From: Branchiostoma lanceolatum
Taxonomy: Eukaryota > Chordata > Leptocardii > Amphioxiformes > Branchiostomatidae
Length of the DNA: 64,000 nucleotides
Direction of reading: 5' to 3'
Assembly: GCF_035083965.1 (NCBI RefSeq)
Contig: NC_089727.1
Location: 13,893,501-13,957,500 of the forward strand
The translations under genes were made by a program, and so were the position numbers. Under the pieces are notes generated by a model. It worked only from the letters and a program-made list of their open reading frames with translations. It did no database searches and had not been told where the DNA came from. This document shows positions 22,602 through 33,748 of the stretch, piece after piece. The stretch's first letter is position 1; every line of letters begins with the position of its first letter.

Positions 22602-25600
22602 TCAAATTACAGAATCTGATATGCATGTATCTTGTAAAGAATATTCGATGTCTTGCAGGAGAGACAGACAAACTGCTTGAAGTGCATCAAATCTTTCTAT
22701 GGAAGCTACATTCTGAAGGAGTTCCCTTATGGTACAGTTATTTTTTGTTTGTAGAAGCTGAAGGAGGTTTCTCATTCCTTGAAGATTTTGCAACTTATCT
22801 CTCTCTACATTAAATCTGTCTACGAGATGTTTCCAGAAGGAGTATGCTCCTTCTGGGTCAGGCTGAGGGTCCAGGTAATTTGACAATTTGTCTCTTGCAT
22901 CTTCAGGGAGCTGCTCTAGGCCTTGATCTAGATACAAGAAATCAAAATAAACAAATGAATGTATATTTACATATTCTTGGTTATGAATGTTTTTGTACAG
23001 TTTTTTTTTATTAAGATTTTTACAATTTTTGTCGTATTTTTCGACAATGGATTATTGATTATATAATAGAAAAACACAGAAGTAGAAGTTGAAATGTTTC
23101 CGATCATAAAAAGAGTCCTTTTATTTCAAAAATTCAGTTTCGGAAATTGCACCCCAAAATGGGTAATGAACTTTGTTAAGGAGCTTTTTCTCAACAATTT
23201 GTCAGATATGACAAGGCATTGTCAGTGCTACATATTTGAAAATAAAATTATCATTGGGTTTTGTAGAAATGCAGAAATTGTGCTTACCCCCAAACTTGTC
23301 ACATGCTGCGACAAGCAGTTTTCGAATTTCTTCAGTCATCTCCTGCAAGTAAAAAGATAGGGAGAGGTCAATGTAAATTATCTGTAATTTCATTTTCATC
23401 GACTTAACATGTAAAATGGAATTGACTGCAATTAACAATAACTTCTAGTTGTTGCGCTAACTAACCATTTTCTCTGCTAAGTTCTTGAAACGTTCTGTTG
23501 CTGGCTCACTCTGTGGTCGAGCAGTCTGATTCACCAAGCGTCCATCATGCAGCTCCACTACTGGCCTGGACCCTTTGTGTACATCCTGGTTGGATGCATT
23601 CTGATGCTGAAGGAGAACTAGAAGAAAGCACCGGAAAAACAAACTTGCTTAATTTGCCCAATAGCTATATTGTCAAGACAAAATCATCTGTTGAATTGAA
23701 GATCCTGGGACAGACGATTTATAGGGTTAGGTGTTGGCCTAATAAATAAAAGTGTTACAATAAAAGTTAAAACATCACTGAATGAAGCCAAAACTTTGCT
23801 GCTTGACTTGAAAGCTCAACAATCCTACCTTCAGTAGTTCCCCCTTGACCTGACCAGTGGACAACTGTTGGCTGGCTGGCTGCTCTACAGGGTATGGCAT
23901 TGTTCTGCTTAGAACGTGAAGCTCCCCCTTCCACAATGCCATTGATAGAGCCTTCTGAACTGCTTGAGGATGGTGAAAGCTGGGATGACAGCCTGCTTTT
24001 CTGGCTGTGACTTCCGTAGCTGGCTCTCTTGTTGTGGCTTTTGTGTCGTCTTTGGTCCTTCAAGAGTTCGGTGCCACTGGAAGGATCTGAACAGTCGTTT
24101 GCATCCCCCTGGCTCTTGGGTGATGTGGCAGCTTCGTCACTGTTCTCAGTGTCAAGAGAACTTGTGGATGAAGCACTGGGAGAGCTGTTACCACTTTGCG
24201 AGTCATCCTTTGAGCTCTCCCTGTCCTCATTGTCTTCACATGAAGCACCAGGTGTGATGCTGAAAAACAAGAAGGAAAACCTCTGATAATTTTGAAATCG
24301 CTAAAAATGACAACAATGCATTTTATCAAAATTTTCATCTTTGCACCATGGAATTGCACACATCGAGTTTAAATTGTGGTAAAAGCTGTGTACCTGTTTG
24401 GCCCGTCTGTTCTTGATGACAGAAGGGCATCAGTTTCTCCTCCTTCCTCTCGACTCTGTAAGTTGATGCGGGCTGTGTCCAGCTACTGCCCAGCTCCAGG
24501 GTCATCTGTATCATGCTGATCCATATGTTCACCTGCATCTTCTGAACCCTGGGCACTATCAACTGTTGAGACAATGGGACCTATTGCAAGAACAATGTAA
24601 ACAACCTCATTGGTTATGTAACAGTAGATATGGGTATGATGCAACAAAAAAAGGAGACACATTTTAAAAGTTTAATCTACATTCTCTTTGCTGAGCCACA
24701 GACCTATAGCTATGGATTCTTATGAGACATTATCATTGTTCTTTAGATAGCTTTAGCACAAAGTTGTGAATTCCTTTTGATTAAAGCAACATTTAATAGT
24801 ATACCTGAAATAGCTGTGCCCCCCCCCCCACATTTTTCAGGCTGTGGTAAAACTGACCTCTCTGTCACCATGGAAACCAGTCAGATTCTAATAATGACAA
24901 TGAAATGATGTTTGGTGTGCATTATGTATGCACTAATGCCAATGACAGCTTGGCAGCTGCCAAGTTCAGCTACAACTTTTGGCAACTGACAGTTTCCAGT
25001 CTGTCATTTGATGCCATACATATATGAATACATAAATCAATGATATATGGATTACCTAAATTACCCCATCTTACCATCTTACATGTCTTAAGGATAGTAT
25101 GTACCAATCTTCTAGCTAATTAACTGACTGGTTTGAGGACTGCTAGTGGCATAATTTAATCAAGCTATTACATGAAATAAACATCAAAAGAACTCGTACC
25201 TGGATTTGTGCTCTTGCGATATGGGAGAAAGCCACATTTGTATGCCATAAAGGTGAAAACTCCGAGCCCCACAAGAACTGCCATAATGATTATCGGTGTT
25301 GTGTCATACCCATTGGAATTATTGTCTTCTGAAAAGCACAAATACATGTATCATAATTGTTAGACAAACAGGAGACAAGACGATTAATGATTTGCATTTG
25401 TGGAAGTGGAACACGCACATGCCACTTATTTTTATTAGATTCACAAGGTTGATTTAATGTGCAAAACAACCTACGAGATTGTAAGAATATGCTCCAAAAA
25501 GAGAGCACATTGGAAGGTAGAACCATGCTTTCATAAATCATGCTTTCATAAATCGCGCTCCTAGCAGCCGGCCCGACGGCTACCACCCCCTAAGACAGGA

Positions 25601-28259
25601 AAGGAAAGGGAATGGTTCCTGCTATTGTGCCACAAGCTCTTGGGGAGGGGGTCATTAACCCCAGCCAGCGAGAGATTATGTAATCACAGCCTAGTAGCAA
25701 ACTGATATAACAACATTAGAATTCTATAGGCATTGTGGTTTTTCCTTTTTTCTTATTTTTTTGGAATGATGCAAAAAAGGATTTCACACAATGATTTGTG
25801 GTCATTCTAGTTTTCAATGTAACTTGAGTCTTGTCACTCTAAGTATTTTGAAGATGTTGTGTATTTGTGCTGCATGTATGCTACCTCTCATATGTCATAC
25901 CTGATGACACTGCAAGGACATCCCTGTCTGATGTTACAACCATTTTCTTTGTTGTTGTAACTGGTTCTGTAGAAACATCCGTAGGAGGCCCAGTCATGGT
26001 TGGCATTGTTGTTGTCTGTGCATCCAACCAATCTTTACAAAGATGTGCATAAGGAGGGATCACATGCTTACAAGGGAGACAGTTTTCCTCATCTGGATGG
26101 GTGCGGTAGAACCTGCAACAATAAAAAAGAACTATTTGTGACCTTTGCCTTTGATACCTTAGGTCACACAATCTAAAAAAAGGCAAAGAGTGCTTGGAAC
26201 ATACACAGAACACTTTTGAGTGCACTGTTTTTGTTTTGTAAAGGCAGGGAAACGTAAACTAAGAAGGAAAGAGTGTTTTCACTTTTTCCATGCTCCTATA
26301 TCCTGCAGCATTCGAGAGCTTATACACTTACCCAAAGAGACAAGGTCCACAATGGCTGTTGGTGTCGGCACTACAGTTGACACTGTAGTGTGAGTTATCA
26401 CACAGTTTGCATGGTTGACAGCTCTCCTGGCTGGTTGAGTCTGAGAAAGTTGGCCAGGTTTGTGGGTCCTGTGGGCCGGGTTCACAGGGGATGCAGGTTG
26501 TCAGGGCTCCTCGTCCGAAACCACACGGCTGTGGAATCAGGAAAAGTGATATCAAAATGGCTCTACCCAAGTCTGCTTTTATCAAATCTGTACCTTTCAT
26601 GAGAAATAAAATCTTTACCTTTAATAAGAAAATAGTATTTTCTGAACTTAGCAAAGGCAATGATTGACGTCACTCGTCTGTCCTAAAATTTCAAAGCAAT
26701 CACAAAATGTACCAATTCTTGTAAAATCCAACTATCCTGCCCTCTCCTTGGCGCTGAACAGCATGTTCTCTGCATGACTTTCCAAACAACTCACTATACT
26801 AATAGAAATCTAAATCTAGACACAAAAAGAATTTTTGTGCTCTGTTCTATTCCTTTCCCTTGTCTATTCCTTTCTGGTCATCTTAAAAAAAATGTTTGGT
26901 CCTGTCTTATATACATTTTTGTCAATACTGGAAGTGAGTGATATAAAAATTAGATCTACAACTATCTCCATATTCACTTTATATGGTTGTGGCCTACAAG
27001 CATTCACAAAAAGTTCCCCAAGTTCTATCAAAGTTCTATTTAGCCCTGTCCTTGGTGCTGAATGGCATGTTTTGTATGAATTTGCAAATGAAGGCAATTT
27101 CAAATATAGACACAAAATTTCATTATGCATTCGTCTGTATCCCTATCCCTTGTGTTAGACTGCCCTCCCTCTTTTAAAACACAACATTTGGTCCTTTCTT
27201 ATGTATACTTTTGCTACGTTACGTTTACGTTATACATTCGAACAACATATTTTTCAATATCCTCTATATTTTGTTGAAGCCTACAGATGTAACTAAGTTA
27301 ACATCACTTCGACACTATACTTATTGGCAGTCTGCCATTGACCTTCTGCAACTATGTGCAAGCATGCGTAACACTGATGTGATGGGGAACAACAGGCAAT
27401 AAACTGGATAGTGAGTGTGTGTTATTGTGTGTGATTGTTCAACTTACTCCTGAGACACCATACCCAGGTGGACAGGTGGGACAGGGAAGACACTGGCTGT
27501 TCTCCAGGTACTCATGTTGCCCACAGGTGGGAGCTGCTACAACTATGGACCCTGATGTTACCTGTGTGGAGGTAACAGTATTGTGCTTGTACACTGAAGT
27601 AGCTACCAGTTTTCTATTGGTTATGGGGTTAGGCACCTGGTCGAATATCATATTTGGTCCAGGAGATGTTCCTATCATTTGTTTCTGCTATGAAATAGAA
27701 GTCTGGTTAAAGTGTCAAAATGTCATGAGGGGACAGAGCTGGGAACTTTGTTTAGAAAAGAAGGGAGGCGGGTGAGTGAAAAGTTGATTCTAAAGTTATG
27801 TGAAAGACATGGAACAAAGGGGGTCAAAGTCTTACACTAGCCTGGAGTCCAGCCCTCTTAGCTTTAGTCCGCTACCCAAGCGGCGAGGAGCAGAGCTTGG
27901 GTAGCGGACTAAAGCCTGGACTACAGGCTAGTCTTACACATGATTACACAAATTGCATTCTCTTCTTACTCTAATGCGTTTGTTCAAGCTATCGGTCATC
28001 ATCATCATCTTATGCTGTTCTCAATCTATTGTTTTATTATTAGCTTGGGAAAAATAAATTCCTTACAGATCTGAGGTCATCATTCCCTATCCTATCACTC
28101 CTTGTTTCAACTATGCTGTGCAGCTTTATGTCAATCTTTAATCAGTAAAAATCATATAGAAAGAAGAACAACATGTTATGTCATTTCGAGACTTACCAGC
28201 AGTATAGCAGTAATAAGGGGTCCGCAGGTTGCCCACGTAATCACACCTTTTGTAGCCAT
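22602..28259 (-). CDS. EDAR/TROY/XEDAR-type TNF receptor with death domain (10 exons); in-frame TAG in exon 6
   Basis: Type I membrane receptor expected to bind a TNF-family (ectodysplasin-like) ligand. Exons: 28197-28259, 27448-27561, 26332-26528, 25901-26112, 25200-25328, 24394-24580, 23829-24259, 23466-23617, 23288-23342, 22602-22927. Phases agree; 1866 nt, 622 codons. Signal peptide in exon 1-2; cysteine-rich repeats in exons 2-4 (CGQHEYLENSQCLPCPTC, CGPCLFGFYRTHPDEENCLPC) that resemble EDAR/XEDAR/TROY; Thr-rich stalk; TM helix about residues 207-228 (PIIIMAVLVGLGVFTF); Ser-rich cytoplasmic linker in exon 7; death domain about 500-605 (exons 9-10, e.g. SFWKHLVDRFNV, IRELLQNVASIERFDAL). 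Odd: exon 6 has TAG at 24483-24485 (codon 271) in an otherwise open, correctly phased exon. A product ending there would keep the TM but lose the death domain. Confidence 0.9.
24483..24485 (-). other. In-frame TAG codon in exon 6 of the TNF-receptor gene
   Basis: The plus strand reads CTA within AGCTACTGCC; the minus strand reads GGG CAG TAG CTG GAC. The same frame is open before (from the phase-1 acceptor at 24580) and after (to the phase-2 donor at 24394) and continues correctly into exon 7. It could be a null allele, a sequencing error (for example TGG or CAG to TAG), stop read-through, or evidence that exon 6 is alternatively used. Confidence 0.85.
27838..27935. repeat. Short hairpin MITE in intron 1 of the TNF-receptor gene
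   Basis: ACTAGCCTGGAGTCCAG and GGACTAAAGCCTGGACTACAGGCTAGT are inverted, with a central TTTAGTCCGCTACCCAAG / CTTGGGTAGCGGACTAAAG pair. Nearly the whole 98 bp can fold into one stem. Confidence 0.75.
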
Positions 28260-28365
28260 GGTACAGAGTTCAGTGATGTGTCGTCCACAATTCTGCAAGT
28301 ACGAAGAAACCATAAAATGACTATTCTCATTCAAAGTCTTCTCAATCACACTGTCTGTCCATAAA

Positions 28366-28452
28366 TGTTGACTCTCAAATATCAACTACGCTGCCCTGAG
28401 AGTCTGTGTAATGTACTGTTGCATTTGACAATAAATAAATAAATAAATAGAT
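28366..28452 (+). mobile_element. Retroposon 3' tail with (AAAT)n, second copy
   Basis: ATGTTGACTCTCAAATATCAACTACGC ... GTAATGTACTG...GACAATAAATAAATAAATAAAT; matches 21975-22062 closely. Confidence 0.65.
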
Positions 28453-28624
28453 AAATAAGTTCTTGTTATATAACATTCTAACTTAGTCTACCTGGAGTTT
28501 TCACTTTATGACGAATATACGGTAAGGGTGGCTATGCATATGGGGATTAGGAAAATATCATAAAGTTTGGGATGGGGAAATCTACTAATATTTTCTATAA
28601 ATTGTGGCTGAGACTAGCTATTGT

Positions 28625-28745
28625 TCGTGTCAATAAAACAATTTGGTACTAACGTCCTGTCAATCAGATTGTTTTGGCACTATTGACGGGATGTTCCTGA
28701 TCCTGTCAACAAGAATATTTTAGCACCATTGTCAGGATGTTCCTA
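28625..28745. repeat. Imperfect direct repeat, about 55-bp units
   Basis: GTCAATCAGATTGTTTTGGCACTATTGACGGGATGTTCC is followed by GTCAACAAGAATATTTTAGCACCATTGTCAGGATGTTCC, with a weaker unit before it (TGTCAATAAAACAATTTGG). Non-coding. Confidence 0.65.
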
Positions 28746-29188
28746 TGCTATGGTATTCATTTGAGTGACAATTCATTTTTTTTATTCCGCTTTCTCTCCT
28801 GGCGCAAAAGAGAAAAAAACAAACAAACATGGCCAAAATCAGTACATGTACGAACATGTATGGCGTAAGAACGCTTGGGTCATGGGATTTTGGGCCGTCA
28901 GGGGATTCCCGGGCGCCATGACTCATGATCAGGTGCATGTTCGGACACGATACCCTTGTCGCTGTAGACAGATTAGTCATATATCTTATCTATCTTATAT
29001 ATCTTATATGAGTGGACCTTGGGAAAAGCAACGCAAAGCATGCTTCACCATATATGTACACGGTTTCATCATTAAGTAGACCAAATTTAAGCTGATCACA
29101 CACAAAATTGAATGGACTTTGCACACTGGAGTATGTAGGGAGTAAGTGGCTTTATCAACAATACAAAATGATGAACACAGCCTACCTT

Positions 29189-29372
29189 TCCGTACACTAA
29201 ACTTGATCTCCTCAGATATGCCGTTTCTTCTACCACGTCTCAACAAGGTAACGTTAGACCAATTTTGCCGATATGTGCTAAGGTAGCGGGCGGCGAGGCT
29301 CCGAGTTAAGGCCAAGATGAAGGCGAACGTCCAGTCGAGAAATGATGGCGGCGGAAGGCATCCACAAAGCAC
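29189..29372 (-). other. Possible 5' untranslated first exon of the TNF-receptor gene
   Basis: An ACGGAAAG|GTAGGC donor-like site at 29189/29188 follows a GC-richer stretch on the minus strand that lies 0.9 kb upstream of the signal-peptide exon. This would fit a leader exon. The open frame here (up to 29372) has no family signature and is not required for the receptor, whose own ATG is at 28259. Confidence 0.25.
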
Positions 29373-31468
29373 AGTAACTATTCATGTGTCGTTAACATTA
29401 TATTGTCATAAATTCTACAACAGGTCGGACGCTCTTACCCTCCCTGTAGATCTGCGCATTTCTTGAAGGATACGTACGAAATGTTATGTGGACTAGTGTG
29501 GCAGCAAGTGGTGGAATGAATCGCAGAGGACGAGAACGCTGACTCTGACAGTAAGGGGATTCCCTGGGTGGAATTCCCCATTCGAAACTTCCGGTCTCAT
29601 GACGAGCTCACTTGTGATTGGTCATCGCCCTAACTTCACCATGACCACAAAGGTAAACAAAGATGTCGTCATACTCCACCTCCATCATGTCCATTGCCAG
29701 CTCAGAAAAATAACCGTGACTCATATTTTTTCCAGTTCGTCAATCGTCGGATGATCAAAGACGACATGAGTCAACTTTATTATTACCTTGAAGTTTCAGA
29801 GCCACCTTTGCCTTTGAACCAGTGTATAAAGAACAAATAGTGACGTTAATCTCAGCAAGGACATTATATAGGATATAATGTCCTTGATCTCAGCAAGTGG
29901 CCAACGTTTTCTTTTATGGGGATTTGTGGGAGGGTTTATTCATCTTGGGGTGGTTTGCAACATGCACTTACCGTTCTACATTTTGCTATACAATTGTTCA
30001 CATGATAAAAATGCATTCAACACCATTATTGAGCTTCAAGCATTCATTAAGATTAATACACCAATCATTGCTTAATTTTGTCTACTCACTCACTCATTCA
30101 ACTCATGAGCACCATACATGTAGCTCCGAGTTATGGATGCCTGTCCAAATGTCAACTATGTGACTTAACACAACACAATCGACCTGACTCGTACAGTAGA
30201 AATTATTCAGACAATATTTTTCAGATTGTACAATGGCATTTTATTTTAATACTTGGCTATACAAAGGCAAACATCGTCCTTTATACCGACCACATTGAAC
30301 ATAATTCTACAATACCACTTGCACTGGTCACAACACTCTGTGAATGCACCAGGACCAAAACTGAACTTGGTTCCCTGTAAGTGCTACCCTCCCTTCCTTC
30401 GGCTACAATAGGACCCATTGTGCATCAAGCACTGTTCTGTATATTTCATGTTATGAAAGTTATATAACGTTACATGTGTATACCTAATCAGCTCCAAAAA
30501 AATCCATATCTCTTAATACTGGCTCAGTGTTAGCATGCGTTTCATCATACATTTACATTTGACAACATATAACCACGCCACGCCGCAAAAGAAATAGCTA
30601 CAACAGTTTATAACTGCTTAACAGGTTCAATAAAACTGGCATATCTGAATCAGAAAGTCACACATTTTAAAGAGTAGAGACATACATTCAGGGTTTTCCC
30701 CAGCATCCTTCATTCAACATGTACCATTTGACAGAATCTTGTTGTTGATGATGAACAAGATTATTGCCATTCCGTCATCATTACAAGCAGAATTGGTGAG
30801 TCTGATAAGATGTATGAAAAAGGTAAGAATTCGGTCAAATCAGTCCAGAAGGTGTTGGCTGAGAGAAGGAAAAAATATTGGGCTGGGAGAAACCCTGCAT
30901 ACGTTATCTGCTCCCAGCTCAGTAAGCTTTAGTACATGTTGATACACAATGATTAGTGTAATGTTCATACAAACATAACTATGAGACAAGTAGTACTTGT
31001 ATATTTACATACACACACACATATACAAATGTAGGTGTCACACTCTTATAGCCTAAAAGTAAATTTGAAAACAAAACTTATCAGCTAAAGCATGGATAAT
31101 TTTTGTTGAATATTGTTCTGTCACCAATAGTCATCTTCTAATTACTGATGAAACTTAAGGGATCAACCTTAAGCATGCATTTGTACATGCCAACAAGTCC
31201 TATATAATGTCCTTGATGCCAACTACACACATGTATAATACTATTACATGTAGGTAAAAACTAAAACATACATTCTTTTCACGAGTGTCAAAACAATAAC
31301 AAAGAATTACATTGTCTAATGATGTATATATTCCACCATATAACAACATGCTGGATGGTTGAACTTGGAAGTTTGCAGGTAAGTTTGAACTATTTTGTAC
31401 ATGTAATTAATCACATAATCATACACATACAAATAATATCTGACTCTTCAATGTTCAACTAACCAGCA
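29373..31468. other. Intergenic, small hairpin at 29859-29886
   Basis: AAGGACATTATATAGGATATAATGTCCTT (29859-29886) is a short palindrome; related AAGGACATTATATA and ATATAATGTCCTTG half-sites appear at 15203 and 31203. Otherwise AT-rich with no recognisable exons or domains. Confidence 0.45.
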
Positions 31469-31477
31469 TGGCAACTG

Positions 31478-32321
31478 GGGACAGGCTTTTTAGCGAATGC
31501 CCACAAACGCCCACTCTGGCGAAGTCCGCGCTTCACGAATGCAATTTTTTTTGCTCAGAATATGTTCAGGTTGTGCTCCCATTAATTAATCCTGAGTTTC
31601 AAGTCCATCCATCAATCCAAAGTTAAATAAAGCGAACTTGAAGATTCTTACCTGGCTTTTTAGCGAATGCCCAGCAAAAAATGGCTTTTTAGCGAATGCC
31701 CACTATATCAGCCAAATTATCGGCCATCGTGACACGGGTGCTAAATCTAACACAATAAACATGTTCAACAAGTTGTCCCCTGAATGTGTACTCAGTTTCC
31801 GTGCTGTACACGCCTGTAAAGTCACTTTATTTTACGAAATACACGGCGCGGGCCGCGGCACATATACGGTGTAGAGGCCGCTAGTAACGTGTCCCAAATA
31901 TGCAAATGAGCCGCCATATTGGATTTTTACGTCCGGGGCCGTGGATTCCCACGCCGTGTATTTCATAAAATAAAGTGACTTTACAGGCGTGTACAGCACG
32001 GAAACTGAGTACACATTCAGGGGACAACTTGTTGAACATGTTTATGGTGTTAGATTTAGCACCCGTGTCACGATGGCCAATAATTTGGCTGATATAGTGG
32101 GCATTCGCTAAAAAGCCTTTTTTGCTGGGCATTCGCTTAAAAGCCAGGTAAGAATCTTCAAGTTCGCTTTATTTAACTTCGGATCAATGGATGGACTTGA
32201 AACTCAGGATTAATTAATGGGAGCACAACCTGAACATATTCCGAGCAAAAAAAATTACATTCGTGAAGCGCGGACTTCGCCAGAGTGGGCGTTTGTGGGC
32301 ATTCGCTAAAAAGCCGATGCG
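31478..32321. mobile_element. 844-bp near-perfect foldback element with 9-bp TGGCAACTG flanks
   Basis: Arms of about 380 bp run from GGCTTTTTAGCGAATGCCCAC (31484) inward to CACGGCG (31845) and are mirrored almost base for base from 31938 out to GTGGGCATTCGCTAAAAAGCC (32315). The terminal GGCTTTTTAGCGAATGCCCA motif also recurs within each arm (31660-31700 and 32097-32145). The loop is about 90 bp. TGGCAACTG is present at 31469-31477 and 32322-32330. The repeated 78-83-codon frames on both strands are mirror images of the palindrome and not genes. Confidence 0.85.
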
Positions 32322-32330
32322 TGGCAACTG

Positions 32331-33748
32331 TGACTTCACAAACAAACACCTTATATATTTCTGAACAATCCATCAGCTATCAATCATTGTAATTGCTTTT
32401 GAAATGACTTACATGCCACAGTAATCTGCTCTAAATTGAGTAGGGCAAACTGGCAACACCAGGGGAATACAGAATACGCCATGTCTGACCTTCAGTAACA
32501 TTCAGTTCACGTTACATTGTACATCCAGTCACTGCAGATCATTCTGCTGTATACCGTCAAACCTAGATGCATTATCATTCAACATTAATCATAGAAACAA
32601 TTAAAAAAACAACATTTTCTTTGAGATTTCAAATTCATACACACTGTTATGTCTTCATGATATGATAGCTTGAAAGAATTTCTGTATTAGAGTTCATAAT
32701 GTGTGTTATGATCTTGCATATTTACACGCTACTAGAATTATGTTTTTGTCTATCATTTCTACATTCTATCACAAAATACATCATCTATAGACTATAGTAC
32801 AATATGGCACTGCCACTATATGGCATTAGTTATGGCACCTACACTATAAAGCATCCTTAGTAATCTAACTTAACATTGTTTGTATCACCATTAATGAAAG
32901 TGTGATATTGTGTTCACACCATGGTTCTCTCCCAGTCTATCATTTCAACCTTGTACATACTTGTACTGTACTAATTTTCACAGTGTTTTAAATTGTGTTT
33001 GAAACCATTCTGTACAACAGTAGAAATGAAGTGTCACCAACAAAACGCAAAAATTAAACACTGCGAAATTTTCAGGCTTTTCAGTATGACAGGACAAAAA
33101 TTATGGCCATTCCATCAACTTTACCACATTGGTGTATCTAGTGTGAAAAAGACTAGAATTACATGTCTTTTCATACCCCGAGGTGAGCATGAGTTTGCTG
33201 AGGTAATGGAATAAAATCTAAAGCCTGATGAAACCCTGGTCAACACTTCTCTATCACAACAACACTATCTCTTACCTGAATTATGTATAGCCAGGTAAAT
33301 GTACTTTGTATTGTTCTAAAACTCCTGTTTTCTCTTTTATATAATCATCATCATTTCAGGCATGATGCCCGAACTAAGTCTACCCTCTCTCTCCAGACTA
33401 TACTAAAAGGACCTTGTTTTTCGGTGGCTGAACCAAAACACAAAATGAATATGCACCACTTTTAACACATGCAAATATACAAAACTGAAAAGTTTATGTA
33501 AATCAGATAAATTCTGCATCAGAGCTACCAGGACTGACTTTCTGATCACCAAAAGTTCTTCCAGACAGCCTGATAGAACTAAAAAGAACCTTATCAGCAC
33601 CAATAAACAATAAAAGTCTATTACGCAATATTTTCACACCCTTATTGCTTGCATAGCAGAAAGCACCAAACATTTTAAGGTGTACCTATCACCCCTAAGC
33701 AAATTAAACTTCTTAACATGAAAGAATACAATACATAGCACACTTCTT
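32331..33748. other. Intergenic / 3' flank of the folate-receptor gene
   Basis: AT-rich sequence without recognised exons; frames here are short and featureless. Confidence 0.4.

Noticed and set aside
24433..24535. Reading the TNF-receptor exon 6 as two exons to avoid the TAG
   Set aside because: Internal donor/acceptor pairs (GCAG|GTGAAC with CAGTAG|CTGG) would make a 50-nt intron and put the downstream part out of frame.
31638..32132. Duplicate 78- and 83-codon frames on opposite strands
   Set aside because: Mirror images created by the palindrome.
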